This document shows positions 29,864 through 39,006 of a stretch of DNA of 64,000 nucleotides, in pieces. Position numbers and translations under genes: made by a program. Numbering within the stretch: position 1 is the stretch's first letter; every line of letters begins with the position of its first letter. The notes below the pieces were generated by a model. That model was given only the letters and a program-made list of their open reading frames with translations, did no database searches and was not told the DNA's origin. Source of the DNA: Saprospiraceae bacterium (lineage in GTDB: Bacteria; Bacteroidota; Bacteroidia; Chitinophagales; Saprospiraceae); NCBI GenBank assembly GCA_020630775.1, contig JAHDIN010000001.1, positions 167,966 to 231,965 of the forward strand, read 5' to 3'.

Positions 29864-32188
29864 TTATATAGCAGATAATTGTTTTTCGACTTCCTTAAAC
29901 TTATCGTAGAGAATAAATTCTGGTTCGGATTTACTCCAATGATCTTGAACAACTTCGAAAGCCTTTTTTGCTTCTTCCATGTGACCTAAGTCCATATGAG
30001 TTTTGGTTAACTCAAAATTTAATTGGGTTTCTCCAGGTCTAAGTTTAAGCATTTCTTGACAAATTTCTAGAGCCTTTTTTGCTTCTCCATTTAGGCGATA
30101 AGCTTCTACCAACATACTAGAATAATCGTCACTTGCCTGTTGAGTAGAATCAATATAAGTGTTTAAATGCTTGATTTGTGCAGAATAATCTTTTTCAAAC
30201 TTGGCCTCAAAGGAATCCATTAAATAATTAAAGTGAGGTGTGCTTGTAATTATGATTTGTCGACATGATTCATCAGAATTGTATTTATTAAATGTCTCTC
30301 TATCATCTTGAATGAGCGCATAGAGATATCTTGAAACGCAATCGAAAATCGCAGCATTTCCTGGTACAAGTTGAGCAACTTCTTGATTCATTTCTTCTAC
30401 TAAATCTTTTTGTCCAGCCAATGCATAAAAACCAATAAGACCCATTTGAGAAAATAAAGCTGACACTCTTCCTCCATTTCTTTGAGATAAATCCATTTGG
30501 TCATTTCTGACTTTCACAAACTCTTTGACTTGCCCTGAAGAGGCGTAATGACCCATTAGTTTGAAATACATTATCAATGAATCTTGAGCTACAGTCGCTT
30601 TTTTTATAGCTTTTTCATAAGTCTTCAATGCCATTTCTTTGTCTCCTTTATAGCTGTAGAGGTCTCCTAATTCTGAAATAAGTTCATGGTTAGAAGGGTT
30701 GTTTAATAGCATTGATTCGTAGAGGCTTATGGATTTATCAAATTGTCCTTGATTTCTATATATGATGGGCAATAGCTTATCTTCTTCTTTCTTTTTATCT
30801 GGGAATAATCTGTAATACTCTTCTATATATTTCTCAGCATCATCGTACTCTTTTCTATTAATAGCAATCTCAGCAAGGTCTTTAAGTACTCTTGCACCGT
30901 GACCATTGACAACTGCCGAAAGAGCGACTTCTCTAGCTTGGCCCATATTTCTTGTCAGCTTATAATAATTTATAAGCTCGCTATAAGGTGTATAATCTCT
31001 TGGATAGAGCTGACGCCAATATTCGCCAAGCTTAAGATATTTATCAAACTCAGAACCATAGGTGTAATAATTTTGCTTCAATCTAAATTTTTGTCTTTCA
31101 GGTAGATCCTCTGCATTACGTATAGCTAGCTCTAACTTTTCTACAGCTTTATCAGGAAACCCCGAATTGTAATCGCTCGTGGCTTGAAGAGACAAAAAGC
31201 TAGGTACATTTGGTTCTAGCTCTAATGCTTTATTTAATTTGATTTTACCTTCATCATATTTACCATTTCTAAAAAGAAGATTAGCCTCAGTATAATTTTT
31301 TAAAGCAGTTTCATTTTCAGATATCAAGTTGCCGGCAGGTAAATCGGTTCTTAACTCGCTAGAAGATTCATTCGATTCTTTAAGGTATAATAGCTCGTAG
31401 AGTTCTTTCGTAAAAACATCTATGACGCCAATTTTATCCTCTGTAACTATATTTTTTTCATAGAACAGTTCGCCTGTTGCAGTTTCATGTACTTGTATGG
31501 TAAGATCGATTTGACCATCATCCAGAACTTCATATTCTCCAGTTACTAAAAAATTGGTGATGTCATCTTTTGCAATCTTTAGAAATGTTTTCAGTTGTAT
31601 ATTATTGTCATCAATAGAGTGATTGCTTTTTTCTAATTCATATTTATAGCTTATGGCGCTTAAGCACCATATTCTCATATCTTGTTCTAAATCTTTTTCG
31701 AATAAATTAGGAAGGGCAAATTTAAGCCAAGCATCGTCTTCTTTACCTTTATTTTTGAAAGGGAAAATTGAAAAGCTTTTAGTTTGATTTACTGACGGGA
31801 TCAGTCTTTTTATCGTTTCACCTTCTTCATTAGTTACTTCTATTTCAGATGGCGTGCTTGCCTTCACATAATTGCCTGGACTTACTATAGTGGCCAATCC
31901 TATAGCTAATAATAAATTGAGGGGTATCAGTACTTTTTCATAGGATAACCATTTATCTTTTCCTGGTCGGCCGTGGTTATATGTAAAAATTAAAAAGGCT
32001 GGTAACATGATAATGGCAAACAAAAGAAATTTATCGACGATACTCGATGGTAAGTCATATCTTTTAGATGCAAAATCAAGAGCTTGAGTTACTGCCCATG
32101 CTATTCCAAGATAAGTGGCAAAGTATTGAGGAACACGTCTGTCCCATAGATTTTGAAAAAATGATTTATCAGCACTCTGATTTGTCAT
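29864..32188 (-). CDS. Inner-membrane TPR protein with FlgO/TolB-N-like domain
   Basis: 774 residues. The N-terminus (WDRRVPQYFATYLGIAWAV and two further hydrophobic segments up to about residue 105) resembles the membrane anchor placed before TPR domains in adenylate-cyclase- and CadC-like proteins. A segment starting SFSIFPFKNKG (about 138-260) resembles the FlgO/TolB N-terminal domain. Residues about 280-770 are tandem TPR-type helical pairs. No kinase, cyclase or DNA-binding domain is present, so the likely role is as a periplasm-facing scaffold. The start codon is 68 bases from the divergent TTG region of the patatin gene. Confidence 0.7.
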   Translation of the reverse strand: MTNQSADKSFFQNLWDRRVPQYFATYLGIAWAVTQALDFASKRYDLPSSIVDKFLLFAIIMLPAFLIFTYNHGRPGKDKWLSYEKVLIPLNLLLAIGLATIVSPGNYVKASTPSEIEVTNEEGETIKRLIPSVNQTKSFSIFPFKNKGKEDDAWLKFALPNLFEKDLEQDMRIWCLSAISYKYELEKSNHSIDDNNIQLKTFLKIAKDDITNFLVTGEYEVLDDGQIDLTIQVHETATGELFYEKNIVTEDKIGVIDVFTKELYELLYLKESNESSSELRTDLPAGNLISENETALKNYTEANLLFRNGKYDEGKIKLNKALELEPNVPSFLSLQATSDYNSGFPDKAVEKLELAIRNAEDLPERQKFRLKQNYYTYGSEFDKYLKLGEYWRQLYPRDYTPYSELINYYKLTRNMGQAREVALSAVVNGHGARVLKDLAEIAINRKEYDDAEKYIEEYYRLFPDKKKEEDKLLPIIYRNQGQFDKSISLYESMLLNNPSNHELISELGDLYSYKGDKEMALKTYEKAIKKATVAQDSLIMYFKLMGHYASSGQVKEFVKVRNDQMDLSQRNGGRVSALFSQMGLIGFYALAGQKDLVEEMNQEVAQLVPGNAAIFDCVSRYLYALIQDDRETFNKYNSDESCRQIIITSTPHFNYLMDSFEAKFEKDYSAQIKHLNTYIDSTQQASDDYSSMLVEAYRLNGEAKKALEICQEMLKLRPGETQLNFELTKTHMDLGHMEEAKKAFEVVQDHWSKSEPEFILYDKFKEVEKQLSAI

Positions 32189-32283
32189 ATTGACTATTTA
32201 TACGCTAAAAATAGGACATATATCAATATTGCAGTACTCCATAGTTCCACTTAATTTTGCGACTTTTATTATTTATTCTATAT

Positions 32284-33186
32284 ATGAGAGCTTTAGTTAT
32301 TTCTGGGGGTGGTAGTAAAGGTGCTTTTGCCGGGGGAGTAGCGGAGTATCTCATTAATGAAAAAGGAATAAAATATGATGTTTTTGTAGGTTCTTCAACA
32401 GGGGCATTGCTTATTCCGCACCTAAGTATAGGTCGGGTTGATAAGATTAAGCACATGTATACAAGTGTCACACAAAGTGATATTTATAGTACTTGTCCAT
32501 TCAATATAAAGTTTACAGCTGACAAAGAATTAAAAGTCTCTATTAATCATTTCAATACATTGAAAATGTTTCTGAAAGGGAAAAAGACTTTTGGTGAGAC
32601 AAAGGCATTAAGGAAAACTATTGCTAAATGTATCTCAAAAGAGGATTTTAGAGAGATTCAAAGAACAGCGCCTAAAGTAATTGTAACCGTTTCAAATATT
32701 TCTAGGACTAGGGTTGAATACAAACATGCAATTGATTGCTTGTATGAAGATTTTTTAGATTGGATGTGGGCGTCCTGCAGTTTTATTCCCTTCATGAGTT
32801 TGGTTGAAAAAAACGGATTTGAATATGCTGATGGCGGTTTTGGAAATTACATACCCATTGAAGAAGCTATAAGTTTGGGTGCTAAGGAAATTGACGTTAT
32901 AGTTTTGAATCCAAAGCGCAGACCCCAATCTATAATTAAGTCTTCCAATCCATTTGATCTTTTATTAAAATCCTTTCTTTTTATGCAAAAGCAAATTGCA
33001 TATGATGATGTTTTAATAGGACACCTCGAGAGTATTTATAATGATGATGTTCGGGTAAATTTCATATTTACTCCGAGATTATTGACGCAACATTCGTTTT
33101 TCTTTGATCCAGATCAAATGAGTCAATGGTGGCAAGAAGGATTTGATTATGCTCAATCAATCAAAAAGCCAAGTGTCATTTCTTAA
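32284..33186 (+). CDS. Patatin-like phospholipase
   Basis: 300 residues from the ATG at 32284, which puts the oxyanion loop SGGGSKGAFAGG at residues 7-18, as is usual in patatins. The catalytic dyad is visible: Ser38 in the GSSTG elbow and Asp183 in DGG. The family hydrolyses acyl esters of lipids. There is no signal peptide, so it acts inside the cell. A TTG start 27 bases upstream is possible but would add a hydrophobic stub not seen in the family. Divergent from the TPR gene. Confidence 0.85.
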   Translation: MRALVISGGGSKGAFAGGVAEYLINEKGIKYDVFVGSSTGALLIPHLSIGRVDKIKHMYTSVTQSDIYSTCPFNIKFTADKELKVSINHFNTLKMFLKGKKTFGETKALRKTIAKCISKEDFREIQRTAPKVIVTVSNISRTRVEYKHAIDCLYEDFLDWMWASCSFIPFMSLVEKNGFEYADGGFGNYIPIEEAISLGAKEIDVIVLNPKRRPQSIIKSSNPFDLLLKSFLFMQKQIAYDDVLIGHLESIYNDDVRVNFIFTPRLLTQHSFFFDPDQMSQWWQEGFDYAQSIKKPSVIS

Positions 33187-33220
33187 ATGACTTACAGTCG
33201 TATTTTTTAGAAGAACTTTT

Positions 33221-33301
33221 TTATAATTCTCCTCTTTCCCATAAATAGTATCCAACCGCTATAATTGCTGCTATACTGATGCCCATAAATGTCATTGTCA
33301 T
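33221..33301 (-). CDS. Possible 26-residue single-helix membrane peptide
   Basis: A short frame on the same strand as parC begins 27 bases after its stop. It encodes MTMTFMGISIAAIIAVG, followed by a Tyr-Tyr-Leu-Trp and a charged ERGEL end, which looks like one transmembrane helix with an aromatic belt and a charged tail. Two further in-frame ATGs (33295, 33286) could also be starts. No known family is recognised. It may be a real small membrane protein co-transcribed with parC or a chance frame. Confidence 0.4.
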   Translation of the reverse strand: MTMTFMGISIAAIIAVGYYLWERGEL

Positions 33302-33328
33302 TGTAGTTGATTTTCTTTAAAAGTAGAT

Positions 33329-36013
33329 TTAAAAATCAAATTCTATCGTATCCCCAGGGGATAAATTGGATTTACTACCTTTTTTTGAATTTGACTTTGT
33401 TTTTTGACTCTTAGATGTTGCTTTTGTAACAGCTTTAGCTGTATTTTTTTTCGAATTATTTGAAATTGAATCATCTTCTGTATCCAATTCTTCATTTTGG
33501 ACACCAGAGATTTTTAAGATTTTGAAATCTCCTAATTTATTACCAGCTGCTTTCCATCCTTTTATGTCGATAAATTCTTCTAAATCTAATTCTATTTCAG
33601 TTTTTTTATTGTTCTTCTTAAAACTATAATTAACTACAGTTTCATCGTCTAGAGATGCGAAATATAATTTTGAAGATTTGTGATGGGTGATGTACTTTGT
33701 ATACACATCAGTGCTCCTGGTTTCAATCATAAATCTCTTGACCATAGTCCAACCCTTTTCTCCATCAAAGTATACAGCATTGACGACTGTGTCTTCATAT
33801 AGCTTAGAGCCATCTAATAAGTTTGCAACATCATACTTTTTGTCCAAATTGAACTCATTTAACATGAATGTACCATTCTTGTAAAGTGTAATGACGAGTT
33901 CGCCAGAATCAAATGCGCCTATGTGTTTTCCTCTTCCTTCTTTATTTAATCGACCACTTTGAAGATCAAGCCAAACGTCCATAGAGCCAATAGAGCTTTC
34001 GCCGATTTCTAATTGCGTAACTTTTTTGATGGGCCATTTTGTGACAATATTCCCTTTTGATCCTCTTCCTTTGATATCTAAATCAGCAAAGTCAAATTCA
34101 AATTGTTTTTTCTTAGCTCTACAACCTGGTGTCAATTGAATTTGAACTGTTTCAGTTTCTCCATTGGCATGTGCTGCAAAATAGACAACCTTATTTTTAG
34201 GATCATCAGTCCCAAGATCATATTCTTTATCTCTTGTTATTGCCTTTACATTGAATCTTTTAGCCATAGCCTTCCCAGACTTTGCATCAATATAAATCAT
34301 ATTATAGGTCGTCCGCTCATCACCTTTTTTCCATACTGCTGTATGTAAGATATTCTTGCCAATAAACACCTTGTCTCCAATTCTTACCACCTTCATCTTT
34401 CCTGCTTGGGTAAATGCGATGATGTCATCGATATCCGAGCATTCAGAAACAAATTCTTCTTTTTTAATTCCTGTCCCTACAAAACCTTCCTTACGGTCAA
34501 CGAATAATTTAGCATTTTTAGCTACAACTGCTGTGGCTTTAATGGTGTCAAATTCTTCGATAACTGTTCGACGTTCTTTCCCTTTACCATACTTCTCAAG
34601 TAAATTTTCGAAATAGGCTATGGCAAAGTCCACAATATGCTTTAAATCATAATTGACTCTTTTCAATTCCTCTTCAATTGAAGCTAATAGCTCATCAGTC
34701 TTGAACTTATTGTATTTAGAAATCTTCTTGATTTTGATCTCAGTGAGTCTGATGATATCTTCCTCGGTAATTTCTCTCTTTAATTTTAGTCGCTTGTCAT
34801 TAGCCTTCGATTTTTCTTTTGGTGTACGTACATATTTCTTGAGGCCTTTACGAATGATTTTTAATACCTCTTCAAAAGATTCGGCCTCTTCAATATCTCG
34901 GTAAATACGATTTTCAATAAATATTTTTTCAAGACTTACTGAATGCCATTTTTCAAGTAACTCATCTTTTAAAATTTGAAGCTCAAGCTTCAATAATGCT
35001 TTGGTGTTTTCGGTGGAAATTTTGAGTAAATCTTCGACACTGCAAAAAATGGGTTTTTGATCCTCGATGACAACGGCATTTGGCGAGATCGAGATTTCGC
35101 AATTTGTGAATGCGTATAATGCTTCAAGCGTTTGCTCAGAAGATACACCAGTAGGTAATTCTAATAAGATTTCTACCTCAGCTGCTGTGTTGTCAATGAC
35201 TTTTTTAATTTGAATTTTACCTTTATCATTGGCCTTAAGAATACTATCAATAAGATTATTAGTTGTAACTCCATAAGGCAATTCGGTAATAGCCAATGTT
35301 TTTTTATCGCGTTGTTCGATCTTAGCTCTGACCTTTACTTTTCCACCTCTTTTACCTCCATTATATTCAGAAACATCAATTTTACCACCAGTTGCAAAAT
35401 CAGGGTATAGCTTGAAGCGCTTCCCTTCCAAAGCCTTTATCGAAGCTTTTATGAGCTCAATGAAATTATGGGGTAATATTTTTGTGGAAAGACCTACAGC
35501 AATACCTTCAACTCCTTGTGCTAAAACCAAAGGAAATTTCATAGGTAGGTTGATGGGCTCTTTATTCCTGCCATCATAGGATATTTGCCATTCAGTAGTC
35601 TTGGCATTAAAAGCGACTTCAAGTGCAAACTTTGTTAGTCTAGCTTCAATATACCTTGGAGCTGCTGCAGAATCTCCAGTTCTATAATCTCCCCAATTTC
35701 CTTGGGTGTCAATTAACAAATCTTTTTGTCCTAGATTAACCAAGGCGGCACCTATCGCAGCATCACCGTGCGGATGATATTGCATAGTCTGTCCTATAAT
35801 GTTTGCCACTTTATGGTATCTCCCATCATCCATCTTCTTCATACTGTGAAGAATTCTTCTTTGAACTGGCTTCAATCCATCTTCGATCGCTGGAACAGCT
35901 CTCTCTAAAATCACATAGGAGGCATAGTCGAGAAAGTATTCTTTATACATGCCTTCTAATCCATTTGAGCCAGATTTAGAAGGATCTAAAGAAATTGATT
36001 TGATTTTACTCAT
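33329..36013 (-). CDS. parC: DNA topoisomerase IV subunit A (ParC/GyrA family)
   Basis: 894 residues of the type IIA topoisomerase A subunit. The breakage-reunion domain opens with YKEYFLDYASYVILERAVP; the quinolone-determining helix region includes YHPHGDAAIGAALV, and the catalytic tyrosine is Tyr121 in AAAPRYIEAR. The C-terminal beta-pinwheel (about 520-820) lacks the QRRGGKG GyrA box, so ParC is the better call than GyrA. The last ~60 residues are a Lys/Ser/Thr-rich tail. With ParE it decatenates daughter chromosomes. parE, often adjacent in Bacteroidota, is not in this window. A TATATTTG promoter box lies 43 bases before the start. Confidence 0.92.
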   Translation of the reverse strand: MSKIKSISLDPSKSGSNGLEGMYKEYFLDYASYVILERAVPAIEDGLKPVQRRILHSMKKMDDGRYHKVANIIGQTMQYHPHGDAAIGAALVNLGQKDLLIDTQGNWGDYRTGDSAAAPRYIEARLTKFALEVAFNAKTTEWQISYDGRNKEPINLPMKFPLVLAQGVEGIAVGLSTKILPHNFIELIKASIKALEGKRFKLYPDFATGGKIDVSEYNGGKRGGKVKVRAKIEQRDKKTLAITELPYGVTTNNLIDSILKANDKGKIQIKKVIDNTAAEVEILLELPTGVSSEQTLEALYAFTNCEISISPNAVVIEDQKPIFCSVEDLLKISTENTKALLKLELQILKDELLEKWHSVSLEKIFIENRIYRDIEEAESFEEVLKIIRKGLKKYVRTPKEKSKANDKRLKLKREITEEDIIRLTEIKIKKISKYNKFKTDELLASIEEELKRVNYDLKHIVDFAIAYFENLLEKYGKGKERRTVIEEFDTIKATAVVAKNAKLFVDRKEGFVGTGIKKEEFVSECSDIDDIIAFTQAGKMKVVRIGDKVFIGKNILHTAVWKKGDERTTYNMIYIDAKSGKAMAKRFNVKAITRDKEYDLGTDDPKNKVVYFAAHANGETETVQIQLTPGCRAKKKQFEFDFADLDIKGRGSKGNIVTKWPIKKVTQLEIGESSIGSMDVWLDLQSGRLNKEGRGKHIGAFDSGELVITLYKNGTFMLNEFNLDKKYDVANLLDGSKLYEDTVVNAVYFDGEKGWTMVKRFMIETRSTDVYTKYITHHKSSKLYFASLDDETVVNYSFKKNNKKTEIELDLEEFIDIKGWKAAGNKLGDFKILKISGVQNEELDTEDDSISNNSKKNTAKAVTKATSKSQKTKSNSKKGSKSNLSPGDTIEFDF

Positions 36014-36055
36014 TTATTAGAAATATAGCTAATGTTTATTCAACTGATAATGATG

Positions 36056-36063
36056 CAAATATA
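36056..36063 (-). promoter_or_regulatory. parC promoter -7 box
   Basis: On the minus strand this reads TATATTTG, a perfect TAnnTTTG box. It would give a leader of roughly 36 bases before the parC ATG. No clear -33 TTTG is seen at 19-21 bases upstream. Confidence 0.5.
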
Positions 36064-36174
36064 ATGACTAAAGACCTAAAGCTGTATGATGTTGAAAAGT
36101 CTTATTAATCCATAGAATGAAGATTTGAGACGATGTGGCGCTTAAATGTTAAATTACATTTAATAATTAACAAG

Positions 36175-36223
36175 TAATATTACGTAGAATATTAATTACG
36201 CGATTTCTTAATGTGTAATTAAT
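36175..36223. promoter_or_regulatory. Two inverted repeats upstream of the ECF sigma gene
   Basis: TAATATT/AATATTA (36175-36181 and 36188-36194) and ATTAATTAC/GTAATTAAT (36191-36199 and 36215-36223) are perfect inverted repeats that overlap at 36191-36194. Without T tracts they look more like protein-binding sites than terminators. Base composition is extreme, so chance is possible. Confidence 0.35.
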
Positions 36224-36388
36224 TGTTAAACAGAGGTTTAATTCGATTACTTGTTTCGTTATTTCATGAAGTAACCGAAGGTCACTAAATTATTAGAATT
36301 TTAAAATTTGGCAGCAAATCGGGTTAAACTATCGTTATGAGAGTGCTAATTATTGATAAAGGATTGATTTGCTGGTACTTTAGCTCCC

Positions 36389-36952
36389 ATGGAATTGACA
36401 CTTAACATCCAACAAGGCGAAAAGGATTTTATCCAGGCCTGCATTCTTAACGAGGAATGGGCTCAGAAAAAACTTTACGAGGAACACTACTCAATGATGC
36501 TCCCTGTATGTCTAAGGTATGCCAATGACGAAGAGGAAGCATTAGATATTTTGCATGAGGGTTTTATAAAGGTGTTTAGGCATATTTCGAAATATACTGT
36601 TGGGACATCTTTGAAAGCATGGATAAAGAGAATAATGGTTAACACTGCAATTGATTATTATAGAAAGAGAAGTAGAAGAAGAACGGAGGATTTGGATAAT
36701 GCAATTAGTGTTTCTCATAATGCACCAGATGTTGTAAGCTTGATGAGTGCAGAAGAAATTTTAAGTGCATTACAAGAATTGTCCCCAGCATATAGATCTG
36801 TTTTTAATTTATATATAATAGAAGGTTATTCACACAAAGAAGTGGCAGACAAACTCAACATATCAGAAAGTACATCACGATCAAATCTCGTTAAAGCAAG
36901 ACAAAAGTTACAAGGAATTTTAATTCGTAAAGGCACGGAGTATGGAAAGTAA
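36389..36952 (+). CDS. ECF-type RNA polymerase sigma factor
   Basis: 187 residues with sigma-70 region 2 (about 25-95: YANDEEEALDILHEGFIKVFRHI, then KAWIKRIMVNTAIDYYR) and region 4 helix-turn-helix (about 125-178: LSPAYRSVFNLYIIEGYSH, then KEVADKLNISESTSRS). Regions 1 and 3 are missing, as in ECF sigma factors. Its stop overlaps the next gene by 11 bp, so translation is likely coupled and the next product is the obvious candidate regulator. The target regulon is unknown. Confidence 0.92.
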   Translation: MELTLNIQQGEKDFIQACILNEEWAQKKLYEEHYSMMLPVCLRYANDEEEALDILHEGFIKVFRHISKYTVGTSLKAWIKRIMVNTAIDYYRKRSRRRTEDLDNAISVSHNAPDVVSLMSAEEILSALQELSPAYRSVFNLYIIEGYSHKEVADKLNISESTSRSNLVKARQKLQGILIRKGTEYGK

Positions 36953-38432
36953 CAGATTTGATGATATAATAAGACAAAAGCTTGGCGATTTGAATACTTC
37001 GGATTCAAGCCCTAGATGGGATTTGTTTTTGGAAAAGAAAAAGTCGGTTGAGCTGAAGAAAGCGGATACTTCATTTGATAACAGTATTAGAAAATCTCTT
37101 TCAAATTATACTGTAGAATATAATTCTGCACATTGGGTCCTGCTCAAAAACAGATTAGAAAATATATACAGAACAAGAAAGCAACTTTACATTATAAAGT
37201 CTTTGGAGTTTCTAACCTTAATGACTTTGCTACTGAGCATCAGTAATTTTTATAACACCTTTACTGAATTTGGTGGTGTCGATAAAAATATTTCCACAAC
37301 TTCAAGTATGCCAATTGCTGAACATAACAGCACTGATCAAAGGTTAGGCGCGATTGCAGATAAGGGTACTGAGCAGCAATTTGAAGTAAATGCTACTTCT
37401 AATCAAAAATCTCTAAACGACTTGGCTGATAGTTCTAATGAAATTGTTGATAACAATTTTAGCAGTAAACTCAGTAAGTATAAGGAATCAACATCAAATT
37501 TAAATACGATACAAAGAACTAACAGCGTAACAGCTTTTGATTCAAATTCATTCTTAGATGAAGTAAATGTATTGCAGAGAAAAACCATTGAAAAGAACAC
37601 AATCAAAAATCAATCATCGTCTGCAAATAAATCACCTCTTCCATTAACCGAGACTTTAAGTTCACTTGCTGCTCTAGATCAAGCCATCCAAAGAGATGCT
37701 TCTGTAATTGATATTTCTAATGGAAGCCTTGGACTTGAGCAAAAAGTTATTCCTCCAAATGCTAATTGGTTACATATTGTGGCCTCATTTGATAACAATA
37801 GAATTACCACGCCTTTTAAGGAAATCTATAATCCTAAAGGGCCACTTCAAACAGAAATGTTTGGTTATACAATTAGCGCTTTGGTTTCTTTTGAGCGCAA
37901 TAAATTAGAGTTTGAAACAGGAATAGGATATTCGGTTTACAACAAACCAATGAACTATCAGGAATATTGGAATTCGGATTCAGAGGCTTTCTTATATAAG
38001 TTTACAAATATCAATTATGATATTGTGAGTGTTCCTTTAAGAACTAAATATCATTTTGTTAAGAATGCAGATTGGTCATTATTTACCACGGCGGGTATTT
38101 CCCCAGAAGTAATTATTAGTGCCGGTTATGACGAGCAAAATGATTTCTTGGGAAGACGACCTCTAGGAAGTTCATCTTCAGGAGGCAGAGAGTCTTCATT
38201 ATTTAGAAGCTTATTTGATTTTAATGAAGGCGTTTTAGAAGGTGGTAGTTTTGCTGATAACTTTATCCTTAGAGCGAATCTGGGCATAGGAATGCAAAGA
38301 AACATAACGCCAACACTTTCAGCTTACTTCTCTGGAGATTTATACCTTCCATTGCTTAATAAAGACTATGGACCAACCGATGATACTTTTAGTAAGTATG
38401 CGTTTTCATTCGGTCTAAAAGAAAGGTTCTAA
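36942..38432 (+). CDS. Anti-sigma-like / transmembrane / outer-membrane-barrel protein
   Basis: 496 residues with an unusual layout. The cytoplasmic-type head (1-75) contains a duplicated motif of the pattern FDxxIRxxL...W (residues 6-30 and 46-68), resembling the N-terminal segment of Bacteroidota anti-sigma proteins. One hydrophobic helix follows (about 84-104, LEFLTLMTLLLSISNFY), then a Ser/Asn/Thr-rich linker (about 105-270). The C-terminal part (about 275-496) has alternating strands and ends in GLKERF, as in outer-membrane beta-barrel domains (PorT-like/OMP_b-brl_2-like). If correct it spans the inner membrane and ends in the outer membrane. Overlap with the sigma gene supports an anti-sigma role (inference). 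Barrel identity is less certain than the topology of the head. Confidence 0.7.
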   Translation: MESNRFDDIIRQKLGDLNTSDSSPRWDLFLEKKKSVELKKADTSFDNSIRKSLSNYTVEYNSAHWVLLKNRLENIYRTRKQLYIIKSLEFLTLMTLLLSISNFYNTFTEFGGVDKNISTTSSMPIAEHNSTDQRLGAIADKGTEQQFEVNATSNQKSLNDLADSSNEIVDNNFSSKLSKYKESTSNLNTIQRTNSVTAFDSNSFLDEVNVLQRKTIEKNTIKNQSSSANKSPLPLTETLSSLAALDQAIQRDASVIDISNGSLGLEQKVIPPNANWLHIVASFDNNRITTPFKEIYNPKGPLQTEMFGYTISALVSFERNKLEFETGIGYSVYNKPMNYQEYWNSDSEAFLYKFTNINYDIVSVPLRTKYHFVKNADWSLFTTAGISPEVIISAGYDEQNDFLGRRPLGSSSSGGRESSLFRSLFDFNEGVLEGGSFADNFILRANLGIGMQRNITPTLSAYFSGDLYLPLLNKDYGPTDDTFSKYAFSFGLKERF

Positions 38433-38548
38433 GGGTAAGCTATAGGCAAGAAAGGGTTGTTTCAAAAGGTATTAATCAATACAATAGTTTTTAAAACACT
38501 ATTATCTGAGCTATTTGCCTATTTCAAATTTCCATCAAGAAAATCCAA

Positions 38549-39004
38549 TCATTCATTCATTTTCTTAAGTCTATCTAAGTCACGTTTGGCATCTCTATCT
38601 TTAATAGTGTTTCGTTTGTCAAAAGATTTCTTTCCTTGCGCTAGAAAGATTTCAACTTTTGCAAAACCTCTTTCTGAAAAGAAAATTCTATAAGGCACTA
38701 TAGTCAAGCCTTTCTCTGTAGATCGGCGTTGGATCTTTTTTAATTCTGCTTTTCTTAGTAAGAGTTTCCTGTCCCTTCTGACTTCATGATTGTGGACATT
38801 GCCATACTCATACTCTCCAATAAATAGACTTTTAATATATAGTTCATTACTTGAAAAGAGACAGTAGGCATCATTTAAATTGGCATTAGCATTTCGTAAT
38901 GATTTCACTTCTGTTCCTTTAAGCATAATGCCTGCCTCAAATCCTTGCAAAAATTGATATTCAAATTTTGCTTTTCTATTTGTTATTTCTTTTGGGCTAT
39001 TCAC
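38549..39004 (-). CDS. smpB: SsrA-binding protein (trans-translation)
   Basis: 151 residues matching SmpB: an N-terminal NRKAKFEYQF strand, AGIMLKGTEVKSLR, YEYGNVHNHE, then RDRKLLLRKAELKKI and a basic tail ending RDLDRLKKMNE. It binds tmRNA and delivers it to stalled ribosomes. The start is GTG at 39004, only 2 bases after the stop of the S9B peptidase gene, so translation is probably coupled. The tmRNA gene itself is not in the window. Confidence 0.95.
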   Translation of the reverse strand: MNSPKEITNRKAKFEYQFLQGFEAGIMLKGTEVKSLRNANANLNDAYCLFSSNELYIKSLFIGEYEYGNVHNHEVRRDRKLLLRKAELKKIQRRSTEKGLTIVPYRIFFSERGFAKVEIFLAQGKKSFDKRNTIKDRDAKRDLDRLKKMNE

Positions 39005-39006
39005 AA

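Larger units (their letters stand above)
36014..36388. other. 375-bp divergent intergenic region between parC and the ECF sigma gene
   Basis: Very AT-rich, with no convincing ORF. It holds the parC promoter box (36056-36063, minus strand) and two inverted repeats, described separately. A TACTTTAG box at about 36375-36382 with an ATTG 20 bases upstream could be the sigma-gene promoter, but it would leave an almost leaderless message. Confidence 0.6.

Noticed and set aside
32257..32283. TTG start upstream of the patatin gene
   Set aside because: ATG 32284 starts the conserved first strand directly; the extra residues are hydrophobic noise.
38457..38693. Plus-strand open frame overlapping the 3' half of smpB
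   Set aside because: It lies opposite a clear smpB gene and has no recognisable features.
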